A stretch of DNA of 64,000 nucleotides, taken from positions 4,960,001-5,024,000 of the forward strand of contig NZ_CP061008.1 in the NCBI RefSeq assembly GCF_014490035.1, given 5' to 3'. Both the position numbers and the translations under genes were made by a program. Below the pieces are notes generated by a model, which did no database searches, was not told the DNA's origin, and worked only from the letters and a program-made list of their open reading frames with translations. This document shows, piece after piece, positions 16,379-25,339 of the stretch (positions are counted from its first letter, which is position 1; every line of letters begins with the position of its first letter). This stretch comes from Achromobacter xylosoxidans. GTDB taxonomy: Bacteria; Pseudomonadota; Gammaproteobacteria; Burkholderiales; Burkholderiaceae_B.

Positions 16379-17533
16379 ATGGACTTCTCACTGGACTCCA
16401 CCCAGATCGAATTGCGCGATTCGCTGCGCCGCTACCTGGCGGCCGAAGTCGCGCCCATCGTCAACCGCTACGAGGCCGAAGCCCGCGTGGTGCCGCAGGA
16501 CATGGTCCGCGCCATGCGCGACTTCGGCCTCCTGGGCGGCATGCTGCAGGAAAAGGATGGCGGCTACGACCTGCCGATGACGACCTACGGCGTGCTGATA
16601 GCCGAGCTGGCGCGCGTCTGGCCGTCGCTGCGCAGCATCGTCAGCACCAGCAATCTCGCGGCCTCGGTGCTGAGCGACGGCGGCTCGCCCTATCTCAAGG
16701 AAAAGTACCTGCCGCGCGTCCTGTCGGGCGACGCGATCGCCAGCTTCGCGCTCAGCGAACCCAATATCGGTTCGGACGCCGCCCATGTCGAAACGCGCGC
16801 GGTGCAGACCGAGACCGGCTGGCGGGTCAACGGCCGCAAGCTGTACATCAGCCTGGGCACGGTCTGCGAGCTGGGCGTGGTATTCGTGCAGACCCAGCGG
16901 GATGGCGGCGAACGAGGCGTGTCCTGCCTGCTGTTCGAGCGCGCCATGCCGGGCTTCTCGTCCAGCCCCATCGACAAGATGGGCATGCTGAGCTGCCCGC
17001 TGGGCGAGCTGCTGTTCGAAGACGTGGAAATCCCCGCCGCCAACCTGATCGGCACGGAGGGCAAGGGTTTCGCGCTGGCCAAGAAATACCTCAACATCGG
17101 CCGCTGCGTGGTGGCGTTTTCCGCGCTGGGCATCGCCGAGGCCGCCTATGAGGCGGCGGTAAAATACGCCGGCGACCGGGTCCAGTTCGGCCGGCCCATA
17201 GGCGGCTTCCAGCTGGTGCAGCATATGATCGCCGACATGATGACGCTGGTCGAAACCTCGCGCCTGTTGTGCTGGCGCGCCGCCGACGCGCTGGACCGCA
17301 ACGCCGCCGACAGCCAGATGCTATGTTCGATGGCCAAGCGCCATGCCACCGACGCCGTGCTGCGCGTGGCGGAACTGTCCATGCAGGTGCATGGCGGCGC
17401 GGGCTACACCACGCTGTTCCCCGTCGAACGTCATTACCGCGACGCCCGTCACCTGAGCATTGCCGAAGGCACCAACCAGATCCAGGCCCTACTCATGGCG
17501 CAGAGCGTACTGGGCATTTCCGCGTTGAAATGA
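16379..17533 (+). CDS. Acyl-CoA dehydrogenase, glutaryl-CoA dehydrogenase-like
   Basis: FAD-dependent dehydrogenase of 384 residues. The signatures FALSEPNIGSDAAHVET and VHGGAGYTTLFPVERHYRDARH are clear. The canonical catalytic Glu is present in IAEGTNQIQ, unlike the dehydrogenase on the leftward arm. The C terminus resembles the glutaryl-CoA dehydrogenase subgroup. Two dehydrogenases with bases at different positions in one cluster suggest two successive or branch-specific desaturations. Confidence 0.87.
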   Translation: MDFSLDSTQIELRDSLRRYLAAEVAPIVNRYEAEARVVPQDMVRAMRDFGLLGGMLQEKDGGYDLPMTTYGVLIAELARVWPSLRSIVSTSNLAASVLSDGGSPYLKEKYLPRVLSGDAIASFALSEPNIGSDAAHVETRAVQTETGWRVNGRKLYISLGTVCELGVVFVQTQRDGGERGVSCLLFERAMPGFSSSPIDKMGMLSCPLGELLFEDVEIPAANLIGTEGKGFALAKKYLNIGRCVVAFSALGIAEAAYEAAVKYAGDRVQFGRPIGGFQLVQHMIADMMTLVETSRLLCWRAADALDRNAADSQMLCSMAKRHATDAVLRVAELSMQVHGGAGYTTLFPVERHYRDARHLSIAEGTNQIQALLMAQSVLGISALK

Positions 17534-17582
17534 CCGACTACGCAAACGCCCAGGCCGGCTCCCCTATCCACTCCGACATCCT

Positions 17583-18320
17583 ATGCCGCAAATCCTCCCT
17601 ACCGCACAGCGCGTGCTGCAAGTCTTCGAAGTCTATGCGCGGGAACGCCGTCCCCTGACGAATTCGGAAATGGCGCGCTTTCTCGACCTGGCCGACAGCA
17701 GTTGCTCGGACCTGCTCTACACGCTGCGCCAGGCAGGCTACCTGCTGCGCACGCCCAAGTCGCGCTACTTCCACCCGACCGGCCGGCTGCTCGACGTGGC
17801 CCAGGGCATTTCGGCGGCCGACCCGCTGCAGGCCTTCGCGTCCGAAGCGCTGGAGATCCTGACGCGCCAGTCCGGCGAATCCTCGATGTGCGGCCTGCTG
17901 GACGGCAACAAGGTGAAGATCTACGCCAGCCAGGAAAGCCCGCGCGCCTTGCGCTACGTGGTGCAGCCCGGCACCACCTTCGACCTGCAGGTCGCGGCGC
18001 TGGGCAAGGCGCTGCTGGGCGAGATGGACGCGGCGGAACGCAATGCGCTGATCGACTCGCTGCCGTATGAGCACGTCACGGCCAGCAGCATCACCGACCC
18101 CGCCACCTTGCGCGCGCAGATCGAATCACAGCAGGCCAAGCACTATTTCAACAGCCGCGACGAAGGCAATGAAGGCGTGTCGGCGGTTGGCATCGCGGGG
18201 CGCGTGGGAGGCCAGCTGACGGCCCTGTCCATCGTCGGCCCGACCCACCGCATGGACGCCAACATGGAGAAGTACGTCCAGATCATCCTGGACGCGCGCG
18301 CTGAATTTTTCGAATCCTGA
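17583..18320 (+). CDS. IclR-family transcriptional regulator
   Basis: Regulator of 245 residues. The N-terminal winged HTH (residues 5-65, [20 protein letters not shown]) is followed by the IclR effector-binding domain ([23 protein letters not shown]-terminal [20 protein letters not shown]). It lies inside the rightward operon between the dehydrogenase and racemase genes, in the same orientation, so it is probably co-transcribed and autoregulated through the shared operator region. The effector is unknown. No strong ribosome-binding site precedes the ATG. Confidence 0.9.
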   Translation: MPQILPTAQRVLQVFEVYARERRPLTNSEMARFLDLADSSCSDLLYTLRQAGYLLRTPKSRYFHPTGRLLDVAQGISAADPLQAFASEALEILTRQSGESSMCGLLDGNKVKIYASQESPRALRYVVQPGTTFDLQVAALGKALLGEMDAAERNALIDSLPYEHVTASSITDPATLRAQIESQQAKHYFNSRDEGNEGVSAVGIAGRVGGQLTALSIVGPTHRMDANMEKYVQIILDARAEFFES

Positions 18321-18351
18321 AAACCCGACACATCATGGAGTGACGATAGAC

Positions 18352-19482
18352 ATGGCTGGTCCCCTGAGCGGATTTACGGTGGTCGAGATGGCCGGTATCG
18401 GACCTGGCCCCTTCTGCGCCATGATGTTGGCGGACATGGGCGCGGACGTGATCCGCATCGACCGGCTTGCGCCCGGTTTCCTGGGCGGCGGCGGCACCAT
18501 CATCGACCGGGGCCGGCGCACGATTGCGCTGGATCTCAAGAAGCCCGGCGCGACCGACATCGTGCTGCGGCTGCTGGACCAGGCCGATGCCCTGCTGGAA
18601 GGCTTCCGGCCGGGCGTGATGGAAAGGCTGGGCCTGGGGCCCGACGAATGCCTGGCGCGCAATCCGCGGCTGGTGTACGGACGCATGACGGGCTGGGGCC
18701 AGGACGGCCCGCTGGCGCAGGCGGCCGGCCATGACCTGAACTACATCGCCATCACCGGCGCGCTGCACGCCATGGGACATGCCGAACTGCCGCCGACGCC
18801 GCCGCTGCATCTGGTCGGCGACATGGGCGGCGGCGCGATGATGCTGGCCTTCGGCGTGCTTTGCGGCCTGCTCGAGGCCGGCCGCACGGGCCGGGGCCAG
18901 GTGGTGGACGCAGCCATCTGCGACGGCGCGTCCCTGCTGGCCAGCGCCTACCACGGCAAGCTGCGGGACGGCGGCTGGGTCAACCAGCGCCAATCCAACA
19001 TGCTGGACGGCGGCGCCCATTTCTACGGCTGCTATGCCTGCGCGGATGGCAAGTACGTCTCCATCGGCGCGATCGAGCCGCAGTTCTACCGCCTGCTGCT
19101 GGAGCGCTGCGGCATCGACGACCCGGACTTCCAGCAGCAATGGGAACGCGCGCAATGGCCGCAGCTGCGCGCCAAGCTGGCCGGCATCATCGCGGGCCGG
19201 ACCCGCGAACAATGGTGCGCGCTGCTCGAAGGCACGGATGCCTGCTTCGCGCCGGTGCTGGACTTCGAGGAAGCGCCGCGGCACCCGCATCATCAGGCGC
19301 GCGGCAGTTTCATCGAAACCGGCGGCATCGTGCACCCCGCCCCCGCGCCGCGGCTTTCGCGCACGCCCGGGCAGGCCCGCGCAGTGCCCGCGCCCGGCGC
19401 GCACACGGAAGAATTGCTGGCGGAACTGGGCCTGGCGCAAGCCGAGATCCAGGCCCTGCGCGAACGCGGCGCCATCGCCTGA
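18352..19482 (+). CDS. Alpha-methylacyl-CoA racemase (family III CoA-transferase fold)
   Basis: Enzyme of 376 residues interconverting (2R)- and (2S)-methylacyl-CoA so that stereospecific dehydrogenases can act. The N terminus [20 protein letters not shown] is nearly that of mycobacterial MCR. The catalytic set is intact with a one-residue offset: His127 (AGHDLNYI), Asp157 (VGDMGGG) and Glu242 (GAIEPQFY), against His126, Asp156 and Glu241 in MCR. The ATG at 18352 has GGAGTG 9 bases upstream; a GTG at 18340 overlaps that site and was rejected. Best single clue that the cluster handles alpha-methyl-branched substrates. Confidence 0.9.
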   Translation: MAGPLSGFTVVEMAGIGPGPFCAMMLADMGADVIRIDRLAPGFLGGGGTIIDRGRRTIALDLKKPGATDIVLRLLDQADALLEGFRPGVMERLGLGPDECLARNPRLVYGRMTGWGQDGPLAQAAGHDLNYIAITGALHAMGHAELPPTPPLHLVGDMGGGAMMLAFGVLCGLLEAGRTGRGQVVDAAICDGASLLASAYHGKLRDGGWVNQRQSNMLDGGAHFYGCYACADGKYVSIGAIEPQFYRLLLERCGIDDPDFQQQWERAQWPQLRAKLAGIIAGRTREQWCALLEGTDACFAPVLDFEEAPRHPHHQARGSFIETGGIVHPAPAPRLSRTPGQARAVPAPGAHTEELLAELGLAQAEIQALRERGAIA

Positions 19483-19544
19483 GCGCCTGCGGCAGCTTGC
19501 GGCCCGGTCCGCGTGGCGCGGCCCGGCCATCATGGAAGGCAGAC

Positions 19545-20372
19545 ATGGAGACCAATCCGATGCAAGTCATCTCTAGCGAGTTCAAGACCCTGCTCTATGC
19601 CGTGGAAGGCGGAGTCGCCACCATCACGCTGAACCGCCCCGCCCAGCGCAACGCGCTGGACATGGTCATGCGCGAAGAGCTGGCCCATCTGGTGGGCGAA
19701 ATCAGGCGCGACCGCGGCGTGCGCGTCGTGATCCTGGCCGGCGCCGGCGGCGCCTTCTGCTCGGGCGGCGACATCTCCACCATGGGCTCCGGCGGCTCCG
19801 CCGAAGAGGCGCGCGAACGCATGGCCAGCCTGCTCCTGACGATTGAAGGCCTGATCACACTGGACCGGCCGGTGATCGCCGCGGTCGACGGCCCGGCCTA
19901 TGGCGCCGGACTGGGCCTGGCCCTGACCGCCGACCTGATCCTGGCCTCGCCGCGGGCGCGCTTCTGCCTGTCCTTCCTGCGGCTGGGGGCCATCCCCGAT
20001 TGCGCCACCATGTATACCCTGCCGCGCATGGTGGGATTGCAGCGCGCCAAGGAACTGGCCTTCTCCACCCGCGAGTTCGGCGCGCAGGAGGCCCGCGACA
20101 TGGGCATCGTGTTCGAGATCCAGCCGCAGGAGGCCATCCACGAACGTGCGCGGCAGATCGCGCTGTCCATGGCCGAACTGCCCTTGGCGGCGCTGGCGAT
20201 CACCAAGCGCGGCTTCAATGCCTCGCTCAACAGCGACCTGAACGCGATGCTGGACCTGGAAGCCGCCGGCCAGGGGGTGGCCCGTTCCACCGACTATCAC
20301 CGCGAGGCGGCGGGCCGATTTCTCGACAAGGTGGCGCAACGCTTCCAGTGGCCGGCGGCCGACGCCAGATAA
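19545..20372 (+). CDS. Enoyl-CoA hydratase/isomerase (crotonase) family protein
   Basis: Crotonase of 275 residues. Oxyanion-hole motifs are FCSGGDIS and GPAYGAGLGLALTAD. The acid/base region reads LRLGAIPDCATMYTLPRMVG, with Asp where classic hydratases carry Glu, the pattern of isomerases such as PaaG/ECI. The start at 19545 has GGAAGG 5 bases upstream. Last gene of the rightward operon. Either hydratase or double-bond isomerase is possible; the Asp favours the latter. Confidence 0.83.
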   Translation: METNPMQVISSEFKTLLYAVEGGVATITLNRPAQRNALDMVMREELAHLVGEIRRDRGVRVVILAGAGGAFCSGGDISTMGSGGSAEEARERMASLLLTIEGLITLDRPVIAAVDGPAYGAGLGLALTADLILASPRARFCLSFLRLGAIPDCATMYTLPRMVGLQRAKELAFSTREFGAQEARDMGIVFEIQPQEAIHERARQIALSMAELPLAALAITKRGFNASLNSDLNAMLDLEAAGQGVARSTDYHREAAGRFLDKVAQRFQWPAADAR

Positions 20373-20414
20373 GGCATATCGTTTTCTTCGAGCGCGGCGC
20401 CCGCCGCTCTGCTT

Positions 20415-21311
20415 CTAGCCCGGGGGGCGCGCACTTGCCCGCCGCGCCAGCGTGCAGTAGTACTCGGCCGCCGGCGTCAGCGGCAGGCCGGCGCGCTGCA
20501 CGATGCATACCGGCGGCGCGGGCAGCGGTTCCTTGACGCGGATTTCCTGGAACACGCCTTGCAGCAGCGGATACCGCAACCATTGCACCGGCAGCATCAT
20601 CAGCAGGTCGGAGTTGGTCAGGGCGGTGATGAAGGTCAGCGCGGACTGGGCCTTCAGGGCCAGGTGCGGCGGCGGCAGGCCATGCTTCTCGAATAGCGGA
20701 CCCAGCTCTTCTTCGGCCTTGTGCGTGATGGAGGTGGTAATCCATTGCGCCCCGGCCAGGTCACGCAAAGAGCGGGCGCGCGCCAGCGGATGGCCCTTGC
20801 GGCCGATGATCACGCGCGTGTTGTCGAAGAGCTTTTCCACCTGTAGCTCGCCAGGCGTGCGCGTGGGCACTGGCCCGATATAGAAGTCCACGGTGCCGTC
20901 CAGCAGGGACGCTTCCACCAGCGGGTAGACCCCGTCGATGATTTCCAGATGGGTGTCCGGGTAGCGCGCCCGGAACTCGCGCAATACTTCGGCGAACAGT
21001 CCCAGATGCGGCGCCGTAGACATGCACAGCGTGACCCGTCCGCGGGATTCCCCGTTCAACTGGCCGATCTCGTCGCGCGCGCGCTGCAGCTCATGGCGTA
21101 TGGCGTTGGCCCGCCTTAGGAACACGGCGCCCATGGGGGTCAGGCGCACGCCCTTGGCATGCCGTTCGAATAGCACGCACCCCAGCTCTTTCTCAAGTTC
21201 GCGGATGCTGCGCGAGATGGCCGGCTGCGGCGTGTCCAGATGCCGGGCCGCGGCCCTGACGCCGCCGCGTTCGGCCACGGCCAGGAAATCCCGCAGGGTG
21301 TTGAGCTTCAT
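20415..21311 (-). CDS. LysR-family transcriptional regulator
   Basis: Regulator of 298 residues. The HTH lies at residues 3-62 (GGVRAAARHLDTPQPAISRSIRELEKELG), and the CbbR/GbpR-like effector domain follows (GRVTLCMSTAPHLGLF). It is divergent from the monooxygenase operon, 118 bases away, with a good dyad in between, so it is the likely regulator of that operon. It is convergent with the crotonase gene. Confidence 0.9.
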   Translation of the reverse strand: MKLNTLRDFLAVAERGGVRAAARHLDTPQPAISRSIRELEKELGCVLFERHAKGVRLTPMGAVFLRRANAIRHELQRARDEIGQLNGESRGRVTLCMSTAPHLGLFAEVLREFRARYPDTHLEIIDGVYPLVEASLLDGTVDFYIGPVPTRTPGELQVEKLFDNTRVIIGRKGHPLARARSLRDLAGAQWITTSITHKAEEELGPLFEKHGLPPPHLALKAQSALTFITALTNSDLLMMLPVQWLRYPLLQGVFQEIRVKEPLPAPPVCIVQRAGLPLTPAAEYYCTLARRASARPPG

Positions 21312-21322
21312 GCCAAGTGATT

Positions 21323-21350
21323 CAGATTTGATATCGATAAGCCAATTCTG
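21323..21350. promoter_or_regulatory. Candidate LysR operator before the monooxygenase operon
   Basis: CAGATTTG (21323-21330) and CAATTCTG (21343-21350) form an inverted repeat with 7 of 8 pairs matching, spaced by 12 bases. It lies just upstream of the LysR start, as expected for autoregulation plus activation of the divergent gene. Confidence 0.4.
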
Positions 21351-21429
21351 CCATCTTTCAGCATCGGCGGCATAGGCCTAGGATGCGTCCAAAGCCTGCA
21401 AGGAAAGCAGGCAACCGAGGAGACCGAAG

Positions 21430-23043
21430 GTGGAGAAGCGAGCCTCGCCCCGCGTGCTGATCGTGGGCGCCGGACCGGCCGGACTGAGTCTGGCGATCGA
21501 ACTGGGGCACAGGAAGATTCCGTGCCTGCTCATCGAGCGCAACGACCGCGTGGGATACGCGCCGCGCGCCAAGACGACCAATGTGCGCACACGCGAACAC
21601 CTACGCCGCTGGGGCATCGCCGACCGCCTGCGCGCGGCATCGCCGCTGGGCGCCTACTACCCCTCCAACGTCGTGTTCTGCACCCGCCTGGCCGGCTTCG
21701 AGCTCGCGCGGCACGAGAACGCCATGTATTGCGCCCCCGGCCGCAATCCGCTGTACTCGGAACACGCGCAATGGATTCCCCAATACACCGTGGAAGAGGT
21801 CTTGCGTTCGCATGCGGCCTCCCTGCCCGGCGTGGAGATACGGTTCCGCTCCGAACTGCTGGACCTGACACAGGATGCCGGCGGCGTGCGCGCCCGCTTG
21901 CGCGATCTGGCGCAAGGCCGCGACATCGAACTGGAAGTGGATTACCTGGTGGGAGCCGACGGCGCCCGCAGCCTGGTGCGGGACCTGATCGGCACGCGCA
22001 TGGAAGGCAGCTACGGGCTGTCCCGCAACTACAACATCGTGTTCCGCGCCCCCGGACTGGCCCAGGCCCATCGGCACGGACCCGCCATCATGTACTGGCA
22101 GATCAACGGCGACGCGCCCAGCCTGATCGGCCCGATGGACAGCGGCGACACCTGGTTCTTCATGCCCACTCATGTGGACCCGCAGCGGCGCGCCAGCGAC
22201 ATCGACGCGCGCGCCATGATCGCCCGCGCCACCGGCATCGACCTGCCTTACGAGGTGCTCAGCAGCGACGAATGGACCGCCAGCAAGCTGCTGGGCAACC
22301 GGTACCGCCAGGGGCGCGTCTTCCTGGTGGGCGACGCCTGCCATCTGCATCCGCCCTTCGGCGGCTATGGCATGAACATGGGGGTGGCCGACAGCGTGGA
22401 CCTGGGCTGGAAGCTGGCCGCGGCGCTGCAAGGCTGGGGCGGCCCCGCCCTCATCGACAGCTATGAACGGGAACGCCGGCCCGTGCACCGATGGGTACTG
22501 GACGAAGCCGAACACAACCATTCGATTCTCGGCAATCATTTGCTGGCCGACCATCTTGAAGACGCCGGCGCCGCGGGCGAACAGGCACGCCAGGAAGCCG
22601 GCGCGCGCATCTGCGCGGCCAAGATGCGCGAGTTCGCCACCCTGGGCGTGGTGCTGGGCTACCAATATGGGGACTCTCCCGTCATCGTGACTGACGGCAG
22701 CCCCGAGCCGGCCCGGGACTTCATCAACTACACGCCGTCGTCCCGCCCGGGCGCCCTGGCCCCGCATGCCTGGCTGCACGACGGCAGCTCGCTGTACGAC
22801 CATTTCGGTTCGGGTTTTACGCTGCTGGCCTTGCCCACGGCGGCCGCCCGCGACGTCGATGCCGCCGTATCCGCGGCGCGGGCCGCGGGCGTGCCCTTGA
22901 CGCTGATCCGCCCGGACGAAGGCGGCGTCGCCAACCTCTACCCCGCCCCCCTCACCTTGATCAGACCCGATCAGCACGTCGCCTGGCGCGGCGCCGCCTG
23001 GCCGGATACCGACCTGTACGCCCAGGTGACGGGGCGCACCTGA
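21430..23043 (+). CDS. FAD-dependent aromatic-ring monooxygenase (MhpA/TfdB type)
   Basis: Class A flavin hydroxylase of 537 residues using NAD(P)H and O2. It has the FAD motif VLIVGAGPAGLS at residues 9-20, the DG motif LVGADGARSLV and the GD motif VGDACHLHPPFGGYGMNMG (from about residue 300), plus a C-terminal thioredoxin-like domain. It starts at GTG with GAGGAG 7 bases upstream. The family includes 3-(3-hydroxyphenyl)propionate hydroxylase and dichlorophenol hydroxylase. It is followed by an MFS importer and an SDR, a likely uptake and oxidation module for a phenolic or heterocyclic acid. Confidence 0.85.
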   Translation: MEKRASPRVLIVGAGPAGLSLAIELGHRKIPCLLIERNDRVGYAPRAKTTNVRTREHLRRWGIADRLRAASPLGAYYPSNVVFCTRLAGFELARHENAMYCAPGRNPLYSEHAQWIPQYTVEEVLRSHAASLPGVEIRFRSELLDLTQDAGGVRARLRDLAQGRDIELEVDYLVGADGARSLVRDLIGTRMEGSYGLSRNYNIVFRAPGLAQAHRHGPAIMYWQINGDAPSLIGPMDSGDTWFFMPTHVDPQRRASDIDARAMIARATGIDLPYEVLSSDEWTASKLLGNRYRQGRVFLVGDACHLHPPFGGYGMNMGVADSVDLGWKLAAALQGWGGPALIDSYERERRPVHRWVLDEAEHNHSILGNHLLADHLEDAGAAGEQARQEAGARICAAKMREFATLGVVLGYQYGDSPVIVTDGSPEPARDFINYTPSSRPGALAPHAWLHDGSSLYDHFGSGFTLLALPTAAARDVDAAVSAARAAGVPLTLIRPDEGGVANLYPAPLTLIRPDQHVAWRGAAWPDTDLYAQVTGRT

Positions 23044-23132
23044 AACCACGACCGGCGGCGCGCTGCCCCGCGCCACCGCAATCCCAGCCTAGCGAGATCC
23101 GCCACCAAGGCGGACGACACAGGAGACCAACC

Positions 23133-24458
23133 ATGATCCGCAATGAAGATCTGGCGCATGCCGAACAGGCTGTCGCCGGCTTTCGCAACCGCGTCCTGCC
23201 CTTGCTGTTCGCAGGATATCTGCTCAACTTCCTGGACCGCACCAACATCAGCTATGCGCAGCTGCAGATGGGCGCGGACCTGGGCATCTCCCTGGCGGCC
23301 TACGGCTTCGGCGCGGGACTGTTCTTCATCGGCTACGCCAGCGTGTGCGTGCCCGCCAACCTGGCGCTGCAACGCTTTGGCGTCAGGCGCTGGCTGGCCT
23401 GCATGTTCCTGGCCTGGGGCCTGGTCTCCTGCCTGATGGCCGCGCTGCACGGCGAAAAATCGTTCTACGCGCTGCGCTTCCTGCTGGGCGTGACGGAGGG
23501 CGGTTTCATCCCCGCCGTCAATTTCTACATCGCGTCCTGGATTCCGCCGCGCTACCGCAGCCGCATCAATTCGATCTTCATCATGGCGCTACCGCTGGCC
23601 ATGATCTTCGGCGGGCCGCTGGCGGGCGCGCTGTTGAAGATCGACATCGGCATGCCGGGCTGGCGCTGGCTGTTCCTCATCGAAGGCCTGCCCACCATGC
23701 TGCTGGGCCTGCTGATCCTACGCTACCTGCCCGGCACGCCACGGGAGGCCCATTGGCTCAGCGACGACCAGCGCCAGGGTTTGCGCGCCGTCATGGAACA
23801 CGAGGCTCCCGCCCGCGCCGCCTCCCCCTCCGCTTCCTGGACGCACGGATTCGCCGTCTTCCGCCAGCCCATGCTGTGGGGCTTGCTGCTGATCTTGCTG
23901 GCCGCGTATGCCGCGACCTTTGCCCTGGCGTACTTTCTTCCCACCATCCTCAAGCAGCTGTATGGCATCACGCCGCTGGAAATCGGTGCGCTGCTGATGA
24001 TCCCCAACGTCGTGGCGCTGGTGTTCAGCTACGTGGTCGGGCGCAGCAGCGAACGCACCGGCGACATCCGCTGGCACCTGGCGATCGTCTGCCTGGCGGG
24101 CGCGGGCGGCTTCCTGATGCTGCACGGCGCGGCGACGGTGTCCCTGGCGGCGTTCCTCGCCGTGGTATCCATCATCACCGGCTACACCATCGCGTACTAC
24201 GGTCCGCTCAATGCCGCGGTGCAGAACTACATCGGCGCAAACGCCGGCCCCCTGGCGCTGGTGACGACCATTGGCTCGCTGGGAGGCTTCTTCGGCCCGA
24301 CCTTGACCGGCGCGGTCATGCAGGCCAGCGGCGGCGAATGGGAACTCGCGGCCCAGGTGTTCGCCCTGGCGACGCTGGCGAGCGCGGGCCTGGCAATCCT
24401 GTGCGTGCGCAACCGGCGCGCGGCGCCAGCCGCACAAGCAGCGGCCTCCGGCACCTGA
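23133..24458 (+). CDS. MFS transporter, anion:cation symporter (ACS) family
   Basis: Membrane protein of 441 residues with 12 predicted helices. LLFAGYLLNFLDRTNISYAQLQM near residues 27-50 is the ACS signature, shared with phthalate, 4-hydroxyphenylacetate and tartrate permeases. It imports small organic anions with protons or sodium. An AGGAGA precedes the start. Co-oriented with the monooxygenase, 89 bases away, and with the following SDR; probably carries that pathway's substrate. Confidence 0.85.
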   Translation: MIRNEDLAHAEQAVAGFRNRVLPLLFAGYLLNFLDRTNISYAQLQMGADLGISLAAYGFGAGLFFIGYASVCVPANLALQRFGVRRWLACMFLAWGLVSCLMAALHGEKSFYALRFLLGVTEGGFIPAVNFYIASWIPPRYRSRINSIFIMALPLAMIFGGPLAGALLKIDIGMPGWRWLFLIEGLPTMLLGLLILRYLPGTPREAHWLSDDQRQGLRAVMEHEAPARAASPSASWTHGFAVFRQPMLWGLLLILLAAYAATFALAYFLPTILKQLYGITPLEIGALLMIPNVVALVFSYVVGRSSERTGDIRWHLAIVCLAGAGGFLMLHGAATVSLAAFLAVVSIITGYTIAYYGPLNAAVQNYIGANAGPLALVTTIGSLGGFFGPTLTGAVMQASGGEWELAAQVFALATLASAGLAILCVRNRRAAPAAQAAASGT

Positions 24459-24488
24459 AATCCACACAACCTACATAGCGAGTCAGAC

Positions 24489-25193
24489 ATGAGCACGAAT
24501 ACTCAAGCAAGGATCGCCGTCATCACCGGCGGCGCAAGCGGGATCGGCCAGGAATGCGCGCGGCAGTTGCGCGCCGAAGGCTGGCAGGTCGTGGTGTGGG
24601 ACCGGACCGCCGCGGATGACGCCGTCGCCGTCGACGTTTCGGACTACGCCAGCGTGGCCCGCGCGGCGGCACAGCTGGACGGCGTAGACCTGCTGATCAA
24701 CGCCGCCGGCATCGCCGGCAGCCGTGCCCCGGTTGCGGAAAAGGACCCGGCGGAATGGGCCCAGGTCCTGGCGGTGAACCTCAACGGCACCTTTTATTGC
24801 GCGCATGCCCTGTACCCGGCGCTGCGCGCCCGCGGCGGCGTCATCGTCAACATCGCATCGGTGGCCGGCATGGTCATGATGAAGGGCCGCGCCCACTACG
24901 CCGTGTCGAAGGCCGGCGTCGCGACGCTGACGCGGTCGCTGGCCAATGAATGGGCCGAAAACGGCATCCGCGTCATCGCGGTGGCGCCCGGCTACGTCAA
25001 GACGCCCTTGATCCAGCATTCCATCGACGCGGGCGAACTGGACGAGGCGCGGCTTGCGGCCATGCATCCGCTGAACCGCCTGGCAACCACCCAGGAAATC
25101 GCGGCGTCGCTCATCGCGTTGACCAGGCCGCCGTTCCTGTTCATGACCGGCTCGATCGTCACGATCGACGGCGGCATGACACTGGGTAAATAG
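24489..25193 (+). CDS. SDR-family oxidoreductase
   Basis: Short-chain dehydrogenase of 234 residues. It has the cofactor loop TGGASGIG, an INAAGIAG motif in place of NNAG, and catalytic YAVSK. The C terminus FMTGSIVTIDGGMTLGK is typical. It follows the MFS gene by 30 bases and ends the monooxygenase operon. The substrate is not predictable from sequence. Confidence 0.85.
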   Translation: MSTNTQARIAVITGGASGIGQECARQLRAEGWQVVVWDRTAADDAVAVDVSDYASVARAAAQLDGVDLLINAAGIAGSRAPVAEKDPAEWAQVLAVNLNGTFYCAHALYPALRARGGVIVNIASVAGMVMMKGRAHYAVSKAGVATLTRSLANEWAENGIRVIAVAPGYVKTPLIQHSIDAGELDEARLAAMHPLNRLATTQEIAASLIALTRPPFLFMTGSIVTIDGGMTLGK

Positions 25194-25339
25194 TGCGGGG
25201 TATCGCGCGAAAGCAACAGATTGTCCCCAAATTTTCGAGCAACCCCCTTTCTATGAAATAAACCGTCACATATTACGATTACTTTCAATACATAATCTAC
25301 GCAAGAAAATGCCACCGGCGTAGGGGGCCCGCTCTTGCG
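25194..25339. promoter_or_regulatory. AT-rich promoter region of the wecB-nfr operon
   Basis: 146 bases, markedly AT-rich against its surroundings (about 25245-25310). It contains GATTA (25277-25281) and TAATC spaced as a short inverted repeat and a CATAAT hexamer that could be a -10. No -35 of good quality pairs with it, so an activator-dependent promoter is plausible. Confidence 0.35.

Noticed and set aside
20373..20414. Terminator between the crotonase and LysR genes
   Set aside because: GC-rich imperfect stem with a bulge and no T tract on either strand.
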